DNA from: Bacillales bacterium
GTDB taxonomy: Bacteria > Bacillota > Bacilli > Bacillales > DASSOY01
Assembly (NCBI GenBank): GCA_035700025.1
Contig: DASSOY010000044.1
Location: forward strand, 1-37,771
Reading direction: 5' to 3'
Length of the DNA: 37,771 bases
Under the pieces are notes generated by a model. The model worked only from the letters and a program-made list of their open reading frames with translations, ran no database searches and was not told the origin of the DNA. Below, piece by piece: positions 30,248 to 37,771 of the stretch. Numbering within the stretch: the first letter of the stretch is position 1; each line of letters starts with the position of its first letter. A program made the translations under genes and the position numbers.

Positions 30248-31423
30248 CTATTGCCCGAATGTTTCCGGCATGTTCACTTTTGTCTCCGAACGGCTGCGCT
30301 TGACTAACAATAACACTTCATTCAAAAACAGCAGAACGACGATCCATGCGAAATAAGTAAGAACCGAGTGGTGCAATGCGCTCAACCATCCTGCCGGCGG
30401 CACACGCAAGTGCATCGTGAAAGCAAAGAACATTCCGAACGTAAAATTGCGCGCCCACTGGGTCACGTTATAGCTGCCGATTCCGCGTGCAAAGCCAAGT
30501 TGTTTGACCCGAATTACAGCTCGCACGGTTTCACAGCTTTCAACAATGATGAACCAGACAAACACCCAAAGCCAAATGGCAACGGCCGCACGGTCGGAAA
30601 CCGCATTTGAAAGAATGCCGGCCAAACCGGTAATTGACATCGAACCGTGCAAAATGCAGTTCGTGTTCGTCCATTCATGGATCCAGCGCAATTGCCGAAA
30701 CGTTCGCAAATAACGAAGCACGATCAACAAAAATCCGATCATGTAAAAAAAGGTGCCGATCAACAGGAGCGTTACCGCGAAAACGTGCGGAAGCAGGTCG
30801 CGAAAAAGCGCATGACAAAAAATCAATACCGATTCCGTCGCCACTGTCGAAAGCAAGATGATGCCATGCATCTTCTCATACCAACGGTTCCGAAAGACGA
30901 TAACGAAATTTTTCACGCACAATCCGAAAAACAACGCCCATAAAAAAACGTTGAAACCTGCCATCACTTCGGCAACAGCGGCAAACTCGGGGACGCGATG
31001 CACCAATATCGTTCCCGTCACCGAAGTTGCCGCCACCCAAGTGCCGATTCCAAAACTTCCGACCGGATCTCCGAGATGGAACTTCCGGTTCCCCGAATCG
31101 AGGAGATCTTTTACATAAACACCAATAAAATATACCCACAAGGCAAACAGGGCGATGGCGAAAATTTTTCCGTAGAATCCGGTGAACAACGAAAAATGTC
31201 GGGACACCCCGCTCATGAAGATGCCGAATGACATAATCATCGCCGCCGAAGACGTCGGCAATCGGCCGCCGACAAAAAAGATTGGGCGCAGCCAAAGAAA
31301 CAAAAGACCGAAAAGCAACAACCACTCCACGTCGATAAACCAATCATCGACCGCATTTCTGCTCAATGCCAATGCGACCAACAAAAACAGAAATACAGCC
31401 CCCGAAACGATACGGGTTTTCAT
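30248..31423 (-). CDS. multi-helix membrane protein, possibly TDT/SLAC1-type
   Basis: The 391-residue protein has about ten hydrophobic helices. One stretch (F-G-I-G-T-W-V-A-A-T-S-V-T-G-T) recalls the TehA/TDT anion-channel family, but I see no second diagnostic motif, so the family is uncertain. The C-terminus is basic and short. I take the ATG at 31423 (M-K-T-R-I-V-S-G), nine bases after AGGAG; a start eight codons earlier has no site. Its substrate cannot be told. Confidence 0.6.
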   Translation of the reverse strand: MKTRIVSGAVFLFLLVALALSRNAVDDWFIDVEWLLLFGLLFLWLRPIFFVGGRLPTSSAAMIMSFGIFMSGVSRHFSLFTGFYGKIFAIALFALWVYFIGVYVKDLLDSGNRKFHLGDPVGSFGIGTWVAATSVTGTILVHRVPEFAAVAEVMAGFNVFLWALFFGLCVKNFVIVFRNRWYEKMHGIILLSTVATESVLIFCHALFRDLLPHVFAVTLLLIGTFFYMIGFLLIVLRYLRTFRQLRWIHEWTNTNCILHGSMSITGLAGILSNAVSDRAAVAIWLWVFVWFIIVESCETVRAVIRVKQLGFARGIGSYNVTQWARNFTFGMFFAFTMHLRVPPAGWLSALHHSVLTYFAWIVVLLFLNEVLLLVKRSRSETKVNMPETFGQ

Positions 31424-31487
31424 TCCTCTCAACTCCTGAACAAACATCCGTCCTTTTGCAGCCGAATCATCGGCCGCCTGCTTTATC

Positions 31488-31835
31488 TTACTCCAAGAAC
31501 GCTTTTAAGACAACGACGTGGTTATGTGTTTCGTCCTTTGCGGCGTAAAGCAGCGTAACCGTGCCTTCTTCGCTCCAATCGCGCAACTGCTCAACAGCCT
31601 CCTGGCGTTCCGCACTCTCGGAAAGCTCCTTTTCATACGCTTCCTTAAATTCGTCGAAACGCTCCGGATCATGTCCGAACCACTTGCGCAAGTCCGGACT
31701 CGGCGCAACGGCTCTCATCCATTCGTCGAGCCGTGCCTCTTCCTTCGAAACGCCGCGCGGCCACACCCGGTCAACGAGCACGCGCTTCCCGTCATCAGCC
31801 GAAGCTTCTTCATAAATTCGTTTCAAACGAATCAT
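31488..31835 (-). CDS. DUF488 family protein (YeaO-like)
   Basis: The 115-residue protein begins MIRLKRIYEEAS and has the family core V-L-V-D-R-V-W-P-R-G-V-S-K, L-R-K-W-F-G-H-D-P and T-L-L-Y-A-A-K-D-E-T-H-N-H. Function is unknown. The ATG at 31835 lies eight bases after GAGGAGG, and an ATG two codons before it is too close. The family is common and small. Confidence 0.85.
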   Translation of the reverse strand: MIRLKRIYEEASADDGKRVLVDRVWPRGVSKEEARLDEWMRAVAPSPDLRKWFGHDPERFDEFKEAYEKELSESAERQEAVEQLRDWSEEGTVTLLYAAKDETHNHVVVLKAFLE

Positions 31836-31889
31836 GACCATCGCCTCCTCGATGTCGATCATTCCCTTTCACCGGCTGCGCCAAACGAT

Positions 31890-32099
31890 TCAACCTTGTT
31901 CCTCTTCCTTTTTCTTCAAGAGCAGGACGAGCTCCCGCAATCCTTCGTTGCGAATTCGGTCATGCTCCGTCTTCTGGTTCATGAACGCAATCGCCTTGAA
32001 CAAGAAAACAATCGCAAACACGAGCAAAAACAAAGCTCCGAGAAAATATACGATCGGAATTAAAGTAAACAAAGTCCCGCCTCCGACACTCATCATCAT
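31890..32099 (-). CDS. small single-helix membrane protein
   Basis: The 69-residue frame begins M-M-M-S-V-G-G-G-T-L with GGAGG close by; any of the three ATGs could start it. It has one long hydrophobic helix (about 10-38) and a charged helical tail ending L-L-K-K-K-E-E-E-Q-G. No family is recognised. It is divergent from glnK. Confidence 0.55.
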   Translation of the reverse strand: MMMSVGGGTLFTLIPIVYFLGALFLLVFAIVFLFKAIAFMNQKTEHDRIRNEGLRELVLLLKKKEEEQG

Positions 32100-32182
32100 C
32101 CATTCCTCCTTTTTCTATTATTATCGGTTAATTGAATGAAAATTGCATGTTTCATGCCAAATCGTTGATTCATCTTTGGATT

Positions 32183-32204
32183 TGTTATAAGATATATCAT
32201 AACA
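32183..32204 (+). promoter_or_regulatory. glnK promoter region with TnrA/GlnR-like box
   Basis: TGTTATAAGATATATCA (32183-32199) matches the TGTNA-N7-TNACA consensus of the Bacillus nitrogen regulators with one mismatch, and lies within a 22-bp palindrome (TGTTAT..ATAACA). TTGATT (32165-32170) and TAAGAT (32188-32193), 17 nt apart, may be the promoter, so the box would cover the -10. Confidence 0.45.
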
Positions 32205-32247
32205 TGTAAGGAAAGCTAACATATTAAATCGGAGGCTTGAACGGACA

Positions 32248-32610
32248 GTGAAAAAAATCGAAGCGATTATCCGCCCGCAAAAATTGACGGATACGATCAA
32301 CGGATTGCGAAAAATCGGAATTACCGGCCTCACCGTATATCAAGTCGTCGGACGCGGCCAACAGAAAGATGGAACGGGTGTCTACCGCGGCCACAACTAT
32401 AAGGTAACGCTTCATCCGAAGGTGAAAATCGAAATCGTGTTGTCCGACAATAAGGTTCGTGAAGTGATGAACGTCATTATGAGCACGGCAGGAACCGGAG
32501 AAAACGGGGATGGAAAAATTTACGTCTCGCCGGTCGAGGAAGCGTACAATATCCGAACGGGAGAACCGGATCAAACGATCGACGAACTTGTGAAAAAGGT
32601 GGAGAACTAA
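32248..32610 (+). CDS. glnK: PII-type nitrogen signal protein GlnK
   Basis: The 120-residue protein begins MKKIEAIIRPQKL and has the T-loop G-R-G-Q-Q-K-D-G-T-G-V-Y-R-G-H-N-Y and C-loop G-T-G-E-N-G-D-G-K-I-Y-V-S-P-V of PII proteins. It gauges ATP/ADP and 2-oxoglutarate and blocks the ammonium channel. The GTG start lies 12 bases after GGAGG, which is a wide spacing. It overlaps the amt gene by one base. In B. subtilis the order is reversed (amtB-glnK). Confidence 0.95.
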   Translation: MKKIEAIIRPQKLTDTINGLRKIGITGLTVYQVVGRGQQKDGTGVYRGHNYKVTLHPKVKIEIVLSDNKVREVMNVIMSTAGTGENGDGKIYVSPVEEAYNIRTGEPDQTIDELVKKVEN

Positions 32611-33935
32611 TGGAACTCATTTACTTGAATACCGTCTGGGTTGTCATCGCCGCAGCGATGGTTTTGTTCATGGAAGGCGGATTCAGCTTGCTCGAAGCCG
32701 GTCTCGTCCGCACGAAAAACACCGTCAACGTCACGATGAAAATTTTCGTCGATCTGACCGTCGGCACACTCGCCTACTGGCTCGTCGGCTTTGGCTTCAT
32801 GTTCGGAGATGACGCATTCGGCTTGCTCGGTACGACTCTATTTGCCGCACCGGAAAACGTTCAACTTACGGCGAACTTGCCTACCGCCGCTTACGTCCTG
32901 TTCCAGATCGGATTTGCGGTCGCCTGCATCTCCATCGTTTCCGGAGCCGTCGCCGAACGGATGAACTTCAAGGCTTACATTCTCGTCGCCGTCTTCGTTA
33001 CGATGATCCTCTATCCGATATCCGGCCATTGGATCTGGAACGCCGGCGGCTGGCTCGCCTCCCTCGGTATGAAAGACTTCGCCGGCTCCGCCGCGATTCA
33101 CGCCCTCGGCGGCTTCGCCGCCTTGAGCATGGCCAAAGTGCTCGGCCCGCGCAAAGGCCGGTTTCACTCCGACGGCAGCGCGAACGTTTTTGCGCCGAGC
33201 AACATTCCGCTCGCCTCATGCGGTGCATTCGTGCTCTGGTTCGGCTGGTTCGGCTTTAATGCCGGCAGCACGCTCGACGCATCAAACGCCGCCCTGGCCT
33301 CGATCGCATTGAACACGATGCTCGCGGCCGCCGCCGGCGGAGCGATGACGTTGTTCGTCACAATGTTCAAGTTCGGAAAAGCCGATCCGAGCATGACGAT
33401 CAACGGCGTCCTATCCGGCCTCGTGGCGATCACCGCAGGATGTGCTTACGTCGCGCCCTGGAGCGCTGTCATCATCGGGGCAACCGCAGGTTTCATCGTC
33501 GTTTACGCCACCTTGTTCATGGATTCACTCAAAATCGACGATCCTGTCGGCGCAGTTGCCGTACACGGATTCAACGGCGTTTTCGGGACGATCGCCGTCG
33601 GTCTATTCGATTCCGCGGACGGCCTTTTGACGACCGGCAGCGCGAACCTTCTTCTCGTGCAACTGTTATGCGCCGCAGCCGTCACCTTTTGGGGCCTTGG
33701 CGGAGGATACGCAGCCGCGAAAGGCATCGATAAGCTCGTAGGAATTCGAGCTACAGAGCCTGAGGAAGAAGAAGGATTGGACATGGTTTATCACGGAATT
33801 CCCGCATACAACGACCTCGAGCGTTTTTCGGATCTTCCTTCAGGACTTTACGATTTTCAAGAACATACCGGAATTTCGATCGCCGAAGGAAAACCGCGAA
33901 AGAAGTGGAAGCGCGACAAACATTCAGTCATTTGA
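32610..33935 (+). CDS. amtB: ammonium transporter
   Basis: The 441-residue protein has about eleven hydrophobic helices and the Amt pattern: M-E-G-G-F-S-L-L-E-A-G-L-V-R-T-K-N near the start, A-I-H-A-L-G-G-F-A with the first pore His and V-H-G-F-N-G-V-F-G with the second. The tail (about 385-441) is long and ends in a basic K-K-W-K-R-D-K-H stretch. It takes up ammonium and is controlled by GlnK, with which it is coupled through TAATG. A terminator follows. Confidence 0.95.
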   Translation: MELIYLNTVWVVIAAAMVLFMEGGFSLLEAGLVRTKNTVNVTMKIFVDLTVGTLAYWLVGFGFMFGDDAFGLLGTTLFAAPENVQLTANLPTAAYVLFQIGFAVACISIVSGAVAERMNFKAYILVAVFVTMILYPISGHWIWNAGGWLASLGMKDFAGSAAIHALGGFAALSMAKVLGPRKGRFHSDGSANVFAPSNIPLASCGAFVLWFGWFGFNAGSTLDASNAALASIALNTMLAAAAGGAMTLFVTMFKFGKADPSMTINGVLSGLVAITAGCAYVAPWSAVIIGATAGFIVVYATLFMDSLKIDDPVGAVAVHGFNGVFGTIAVGLFDSADGLLTTGSANLLLVQLLCAAAVTFWGLGGGYAAAKGIDKLVGIRATEPEEEEGLDMVYHGIPAYNDLERFSDLPSGLYDFQEHTGISIAEGKPRKKWKRDKHSVI

Positions 33936-33951
33936 AACAAAGGATTTCCGG

Positions 33952-33985
33952 GATCGCCGCGAAACGGTGATCTCTTCTTTTTTGC
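33952..33985 (+). terminator. Rho-independent terminator after amtB
   Basis: An 8-bp stem GATCGCCG / CGGTGATC (one G-T pair, 5-nt loop) is followed by TCTTCTTTTTTG. Confidence 0.8.
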
Positions 33986-34068
33986 TATTATCGCCTTTTT
34001 ACAATTTAGGAACAAAGAACCAGCAGCACTGGGACCATCCGCTTATTTTAATTTTTTTTACAAATCTT

Positions 34069-34097
34069 GAAGGAATTTGTCAGTCGACTGCGAATTA
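34069..34097 (+). promoter_or_regulatory. candidate SigH promoter of the rap-phr pair
   Basis: GAAGGAATT (34069-34077) agrees at every position with the Bacillus SigH -35 consensus RnAGGAwWW. After an 11-nt spacer TGCGAATTA follows (34089-34097), with the GAAT core of the -10; only the first purine is missing. The start site would be about 54 bases before the rap start. Confidence 0.55.
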
Positions 34098-34157
34098 CAT
34101 TATTAGACAAGTTACCGTGTCGGCAAAATGGTTTGACGAAAAGTTGAGGTGTATTTC

Positions 34158-35255
34158 TTGAATGTCAAAGTTCGAAAAGATGTGTTGCTAGACTGGTATT
34201 ACGCGATGAAGAATAAAGATTTCGAAACGGCCGATCGGATGAAACAAGAAATCGACACAGCAGAACAAGATGTTTCGGATTTCGAAATGAAAGCACTTTA
34301 CAAATTAATGGCAGCCCGTTACCATTTAATGTACAAGGATTTGGTAAAGTTTTCATCTGTCATCGCCGAACTTGATCTTAATACGAACAATGACCGTTAT
34401 TGGTTGACTTATTATTATCATTTCTTCCGCGGCATTTACCATTACGAACGCCAAGAATACAAATTATCCCTCGATTTTTACAATCGTGCCCGCTTGCACG
34501 TGTTCAACCAAGATGCTGAAGAAGTCGGTGAATTTTATTACCGGCTGGCAGCGACTTATTTGCGAACGTACAAAATCACGTTGACCATCGAGTATGCGAA
34601 GAAAGCGCTGGGCATCTTCAAAAGCAGCCACAATTACAAAAGAATGTCAGGCTGTGAAATGATATTAGGCATTTGCAACCAGGATATCTTTCAGTATAAC
34701 GAAGCAGAAAAGCATTACCAGGACGCTTTAATCATCGCCGAAAAAACACAAGACGAATTGTTGAAAGCAAGAGTGCTGCACAACCTTGGAGTCTTGTATT
34801 CGGAGTTGAATGAACACAAAAATGCGATCCATTACTTGACGCAAGGACAAAAGCTGTTCAAAAACAACGATCTTTATTTAATAACGCAAAATCTGTTTCA
34901 ACTGGCGAAAAACTATATAAAGCTTGATCACATTATGGAAGCCCTTAAGATGTTGGACAAGGGGCTCCGGTTATCGAAAGAGAACGATTACCTCACGTAT
35001 TACTATCGGTGTAAACTGCTCAAAACCAAGTTTTTTGAGCCTCAACATTTTGAAACCATCTATAAAGAAGGGATTGAATATTACAAAGAACATGAAGAAT
35101 GGCAGTTAGTCGTCGAGTACAGTGATGAATTGGGTGCTTACTACGGTGGAATAGGAAAGTTTCAAGAGGCTTATGAGTACTTACTGTTGTCCATTGAAGC
35201 AAGAACAAAAATCGAAAGGGAGCGTGGACTTTCCAATGAAACATTTGATAGTTAA
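34158..35255 (+). CDS. Rap family TPR protein (gene 1 of a tandem set)
   Basis: The 365-residue protein has an N-terminal helical domain (about 1-65) and six or so TPR-like repeats (about 75-350). The Rap hallmark Y-Y-Y-H-F-F-R-G-I-Y is near residue 88, then Q-Y-N-E-A-E-K-H-Y-Q-D-A-L and H-N-L-G-V-L-Y-S-E-L. Rap proteins dephosphorylate Spo0F or bind regulators and are switched off by Phr peptides. The Gln of the phosphatase motif has no clear match: it is F42 without a gap or Q37 with one. I take the TTG at 34158, six bases after TTGAGGTG. It overlaps the Phr-like gene. Confidence 0.85.
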   Translation: MNVKVRKDVLLDWYYAMKNKDFETADRMKQEIDTAEQDVSDFEMKALYKLMAARYHLMYKDLVKFSSVIAELDLNTNNDRYWLTYYYHFFRGIYHYERQEYKLSLDFYNRARLHVFNQDAEEVGEFYYRLAATYLRTYKITLTIEYAKKALGIFKSSHNYKRMSGCEMILGICNQDIFQYNEAEKHYQDALIIAEKTQDELLKARVLHNLGVLYSELNEHKNAIHYLTQGQKLFKNNDLYLITQNLFQLAKNYIKLDHIMEALKMLDKGLRLSKENDYLTYYYRCKLLKTKFFEPQHFETIYKEGIEYYKEHEEWQLVVEYSDELGAYYGGIGKFQEAYEYLLLSIEARTKIERERGLSNETFDS

Positions 35256-35376
35256 GATTATCGTTGTCGCTGTAGTAGGTTTGGGACTATTCGCACTTAA
35301 CGACTTGAATGCTGCAACCCATTTGTCGGCTGACGGGGTTGAGACGAACTCAGTAGACAATACCATTGACGATTAA
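35236..35376 (+). CDS. Phr-like exported signalling peptide precursor
   Basis: The 46-residue precursor begins MKHLIVKIIVVAVVGLGLFA, a typical signal peptide. About 20 residues follow the likely cleavage near N-A-A-T: acidic, ending D-N-T-I-D-D. It overlaps the end of the rap gene by 20 nt, the classic rap-phr layout. A known Phr pentapeptide with a basic second residue is not evident, so the active part is unknown. The ribosome binding site is weak and far (AAGGGAG, 13 bases), so coupling to rap translation is likely. Confidence 0.7.
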   Translation: MKHLIVKIIVVAVVGLGLFALNDLNAATHLSADGVETNSVDNTIDD

Positions 35377-35400
35377 TCCGAATTCGATCGAATAGGAACG

Positions 35401-35425
35401 CGGCGTGCATGCCAAGTGCACGCCG
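35401..35425 (+). terminator. terminator after the rap-phr pair
   Basis: A perfect 9-bp stem CGGCGTGCA / TGCACGCCG with a 7-nt loop is followed by TTCGCTGTT, a poor T-run. It may only weaken transcription into the next gene. Confidence 0.5.
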
Positions 35426-35522
35426 TTCGCTGTTGCAATCTTCCGTGAACACGCTCCCCCTCCCCGAAAGCCCGTATTTTTGATAAAATAAGCAAAAACC
35501 CCTCTGGAAAGTCGGAGTGACG

Positions 35523-36839
35523 ATGAACGCCAACAAACAAAAACAAGTCCTCGATGATTGGTACGAGGCGATAAAAAATTTCGAGTACGAACGATCCGCG
35601 CAACTGAATAAACGTGTAGATGCCGATTTACTTCTAAAAGATGAAGATTTGATCCTTTACCGGCAGCTGCTTAAGGCAAGATACCTCATCCTGCTTAAAG
35701 ATCACGACAAAGCTGCGCTCTTGCTTGACGGCCTACACCCGCCGGCCAACGAACATCATTGGCTTCACTATTATTTTTATTTTTTTCACGGCCATCTCGA
35801 ATACAATCGAAAAAATTATAAAAAAGCGCTGGCGTTCTACGCCCAGGCGGAAAGGACCGTCTCCGCGCTCAACGACGAAGAATGCGGTGAATTTTATTAT
35901 AAAAAGGCTTCCGCCCTTTACCGCGACCTTCGTTTCGAACGCTCTCGCCGGGATGCCGCAAAAGCACTGGCTTTGTTTGCAGCGCACGCCCATTATAAGC
36001 GAATGGCCGATTGCGAAAATCTGCTTGGATTGCATTTTGAAGATCGGGGCGAGTTGGAATCGGCTCACAACCATTACATGAAAGCATTGTACTACATTAG
36101 AAAGGCAAAAAATACGTCTTCGGAGAACATCATCCTCTACAACATCGGCGTCCTGTACGCGAATCACCGGCATTTTGCCGAGGCTTTGCCTTATTTCAAA
36201 CGTGTTTTTCCGAAATGGCGTGAAACAGACAATGATTTTATTGCGCAAACCTATTATTTTTTGAGCAAATGTTGTTTTCAGCTCGGAAAGACGGTACAAG
36301 GGAAAGACTACTTAGACAAAGGATTGGCCTATGCGATTTCGCACAACAATGTTGACTATCGACACCATTTAAAACTTTTAGAAGCAAAATTCGTGGACCC
36401 TGCTTCGCGTCAACCCGTCTACCAGGAAGCCGTTTCCCACTTCATTAGGAACCACGATTGGACGTTTGTCAATGAATACAGCCGCGAATTTATTTCGATG
36501 AACAACGGAATCGCAAAAGAAAAGCGGCCATGCCAACAAGGGGCGGATCTCGTTTCTGTCGGAAACCATTTGTATTTTCACGCAACCGAAAGTTGGATCG
36601 CCTTTGATAAACAAGAAAGAATCGGACTCTCCCGGAAAGAGTCGAACCTTCTGAAGTTTTTCATCGCTCATGAGGGAGAAATCATTTCGGCTGCCGTCAT
36701 CGCCGCAGAAATATGGAAGGGCTCCATTCAAGCGAGCGGCGTTCGCCAAGCCATTCATCGGTTAAAAAAGAAGTTGGGACCCGCCGCCCCTCTCATCGTC
36801 GGACGTCCGCAAGGCGGCTACGTTTATACGTCGCCATGA
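35523..36839 (+). CDS. Rap-like TPR protein fused to a C-terminal OmpR-type winged helix
   Basis: The 438-residue protein has a Rap-like N-terminal helical domain (1-70), TPR-like repeats (about 75-335; Y-Y-F-Y-F-F-H-G-H-L, Y-N-I-G-V-L-Y-A-N-H) and from about 345 a winged-helix domain: I-G-L-S-R-K-E-S-N-L-L-K-F-F (about 367-380), I-I-S-A-A-V-I-A-A-E-I-W, the recognition helix G-V-R-Q-A-I-H-R-L-K-K-K-L-G (about 406-419) and the wing L-I-V-G-R-P-Q-G-G-Y-V-Y. The phosphatase Gln is Glu41. The ATG is five bases after TCGGAG. No Phr-like gene follows. The likely role is a peptide-gated transcription factor; that is inference. Confidence 0.85.
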   Translation: MNANKQKQVLDDWYEAIKNFEYERSAQLNKRVDADLLLKDEDLILYRQLLKARYLILLKDHDKAALLLDGLHPPANEHHWLHYYFYFFHGHLEYNRKNYKKALAFYAQAERTVSALNDEECGEFYYKKASALYRDLRFERSRRDAAKALALFAAHAHYKRMADCENLLGLHFEDRGELESAHNHYMKALYYIRKAKNTSSENIILYNIGVLYANHRHFAEALPYFKRVFPKWRETDNDFIAQTYYFLSKCCFQLGKTVQGKDYLDKGLAYAISHNNVDYRHHLKLLEAKFVDPASRQPVYQEAVSHFIRNHDWTFVNEYSREFISMNNGIAKEKRPCQQGADLVSVGNHLYFHATESWIAFDKQERIGLSRKESNLLKFFIAHEGEIISAAVIAAEIWKGSIQASGVRQAIHRLKKKLGPAAPLIVGRPQGGYVYTSP

Positions 36840-36846
36840 TATCGTT

Positions 36847-36855
36847 TGTTATAAT
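36847..36855 (+). promoter_or_regulatory. extended -10 promoter of the third rap-like gene
   Basis: TGTTATAAT is a perfect extended -10 element eight bases after the gene 2 stop codon; no clear -35 is seen. It suggests the third gene can be transcribed alone. Confidence 0.45.
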
Positions 36856-36891
36856 AAAAGGAAGAAGGATATGGAATTTGAGGTGTGAATG

Positions 36892-37771
36892 GTGAAAGGC
36901 GAGCAATTGCGAACAGCGCTCAATCGATGGTATCACTTGATCAACACGGGGAACGGTGAGAAAGCGAAATCGCTCAAGCGCAAACTGGAAGCGTTCGGGA
37001 ACATCCAAGACCCCGATTTGTCTTGCTTTTACCGACTGCTCACCGCTTGGTATTTTTTAATGCAGCATGACTATGACCAATCATCCGCGATCTTAAACAC
37101 GATTTCGCCTCATCGAGAGAAAAGCCATTGGCTCAATTATTACTATTATTTTTTTCGCGGCGTAAACGCTTTTTATTTTCGGAACTATAACGAAGCTTTG
37201 CAGTTTCTCCAAGAAGCGAAACCTTTCTTACGTGACAAGCCGGAAATCGAACAAGCGGAATTTTATTATCGAATCGCTTCCGTTTATTTCAGAACCCATC
37301 ATTTCAGCTTATCGATCAAGTTTGCAACAAAGTCGCTCCGCGCGTTTTCGAACAAAGATCAATCGGAACGCATGGCTGACTGCGAAAATTTACTCGGACT
37401 CAATTACATGTCGCTCGAGGATTATGATCGGTCCATGATCCACCTGAAGACCGCCTTAAACCTTTGCAGGGCCGCGAAAAGTGACAATTTGTTGAAATGG
37501 GTGATCTATCAAAATCTCGGACTTCTTTACGCGCACAAAGGCGAATATGATCGTGCCCGAACCTTTTACGAGGAAGTATACAGATGTATCGACACCAAGT
37601 ATGAATGGATCCAACTCCAAAATATTCACGAACTATGCGAGACGTATTTTCTGCTGAATGAAGCGGATAAAGGGAAGGCCCTGTTAGCCGAAGGGTTACG
37701 TAAAGCAAACGATCCATCGAACGACTACTTTCATCGGTTCAAAGTGCTGGAAGCGAAATTCGCAGCACGCG
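36892..37771 (+). CDS. third Rap-like TPR protein (partial, runs off the window)
   Basis: The frame is open to the window end, 293 codons, and begins MKGEQLRTALNRWYHLINTG. It repeats the same plan: a helical N-domain, Y-Y-Y-Y-F-F-R-G-V-N, E-R-M-A-D-C-E-N-L-L-G-L and N-L-G-L-L-Y-A-H-K-G. It is closer to gene 2 than to gene 1. The phosphatase Gln is Pro41. I use the GTG at 36892, six bases after GAGGTG; the ATG one codon earlier is three bases from it. Whether it has a winged helix like gene 2 lies beyond the window. Confidence 0.8.
   Translation, partial: MKGEQLRTALNRWYHLINTGNGEKAKSLKRKLEAFGNIQDPDLSCFYRLLTAWYFLMQHDYDQSSAILNTISPHREKSHWLNYYYYFFRGVNAFYFRNYNEALQFLQEAKPFLRDKPEIEQAEFYYRIASVYFRTHHFSLSIKFATKSLRAFSNKDQSERMADCENLLGLNYMSLEDYDRSMIHLKTALNLCRAAKSDNLLKWVIYQNLGLLYAHKGEYDRARTFYEEVYRCIDTKYEWIQLQNIHELCETYFLLNEADKGKALLAEGLRKANDPSNDYFHRFKVLEAKFAAR

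Noticed and set aside
36866..36894. A SigH-like pair (GAAGGATAT, 11 nt, TGTGAATGG) before the third rap-like gene
   Set aside because: The -10 part would overlap the start codon, so it cannot drive this start; the extended -10 at 36847-36855 is a better promoter.

Overview
The window looks like the chromosome of a spore-forming Bacillaceae species. Most genes carry strong AGGAGG-type ribosome binding sites, with many TTG and GTG starts. Gene order matches two Bacillus subtilis neighbourhoods (yugN-pgi-yuzA-yugI and hit-trpP-yhaH-prsA-yhaL-yhaM). It also encodes CssRS, a menaquinol oxidase (qoxABCD), OpuA and Rap/Phr proteins. I cannot name a genus. No rRNA, tRNA, CRISPR array or insertion sequence was seen.

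Layout: (1) 1-3023, yug-like block: partial YggT protein, yugN, pgi, yuzA, yugI. (2) 3099-7313, an ECF sigma/anti-sigma pair and an AsnO-type amidotransferase preceded by an unlisted 45-codon ORF; two near-identical ECF-type promoters (TGAAAC-N17-CGTT) suggest one regulon. (3) 7492-8268, two divergent Xre-type regulators around a palindromic operator. (4) 8416-12327, hit, a methyltransferase, an intergenic array of about 50-bp repeats, an unfamiliar GYGSN protein, trpP with a TRAP-type leader, and a YtxH protein. (5) 12528-15650, the opuA glycine-betaine operon, apparently inserted into the conserved order. (6) 15982-22046, DUF3267, YpmS, prsA, yhaL, yhaM and cssSR, a cluster rich in secretion and folding functions. 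(7) 22191-27734, an AI-2E/YueF-type membrane protein, a small 3-TM protein and qoxABCD. (8) 28017-33935, a signal-less metal/cobalamin-receptor-like protein with a threonine-dehydratase-type enzyme, a minimal K+ channel, a TDT-like membrane protein, DUF488, and glnK-amt. (9) 34158-37771, a tandem set of three Rap-like TPR genes.

The most unusual region is the last. Gene 1 is a Rap protein with an overlapping Phr-like exported peptide and a good SigH-type promoter. Gene 2 has the same Rap-like TPR body but ends in an OmpR-type winged-helix DNA-binding domain, which I do not recognise as a described RRNPP architecture. Gene 3 is a further paralog cut by the window edge. The Gln of the Rap phosphatase motif appears replaced in genes 2 and 3. 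This suggests a peptide-responsive family moving from phosphatase to direct transcription control.

Regulatory sequences recur elsewhere: a hairpin that would mask the yugN Shine-Dalgarno, a TRAP triplet array on trpP, an Fnr-type palindrome in the qoxA leader, a ResD-type box before the 3-TM gene and a TnrA/GlnR-like box before glnK. All homology calls were made by eye from translated sequence; no database search was run.
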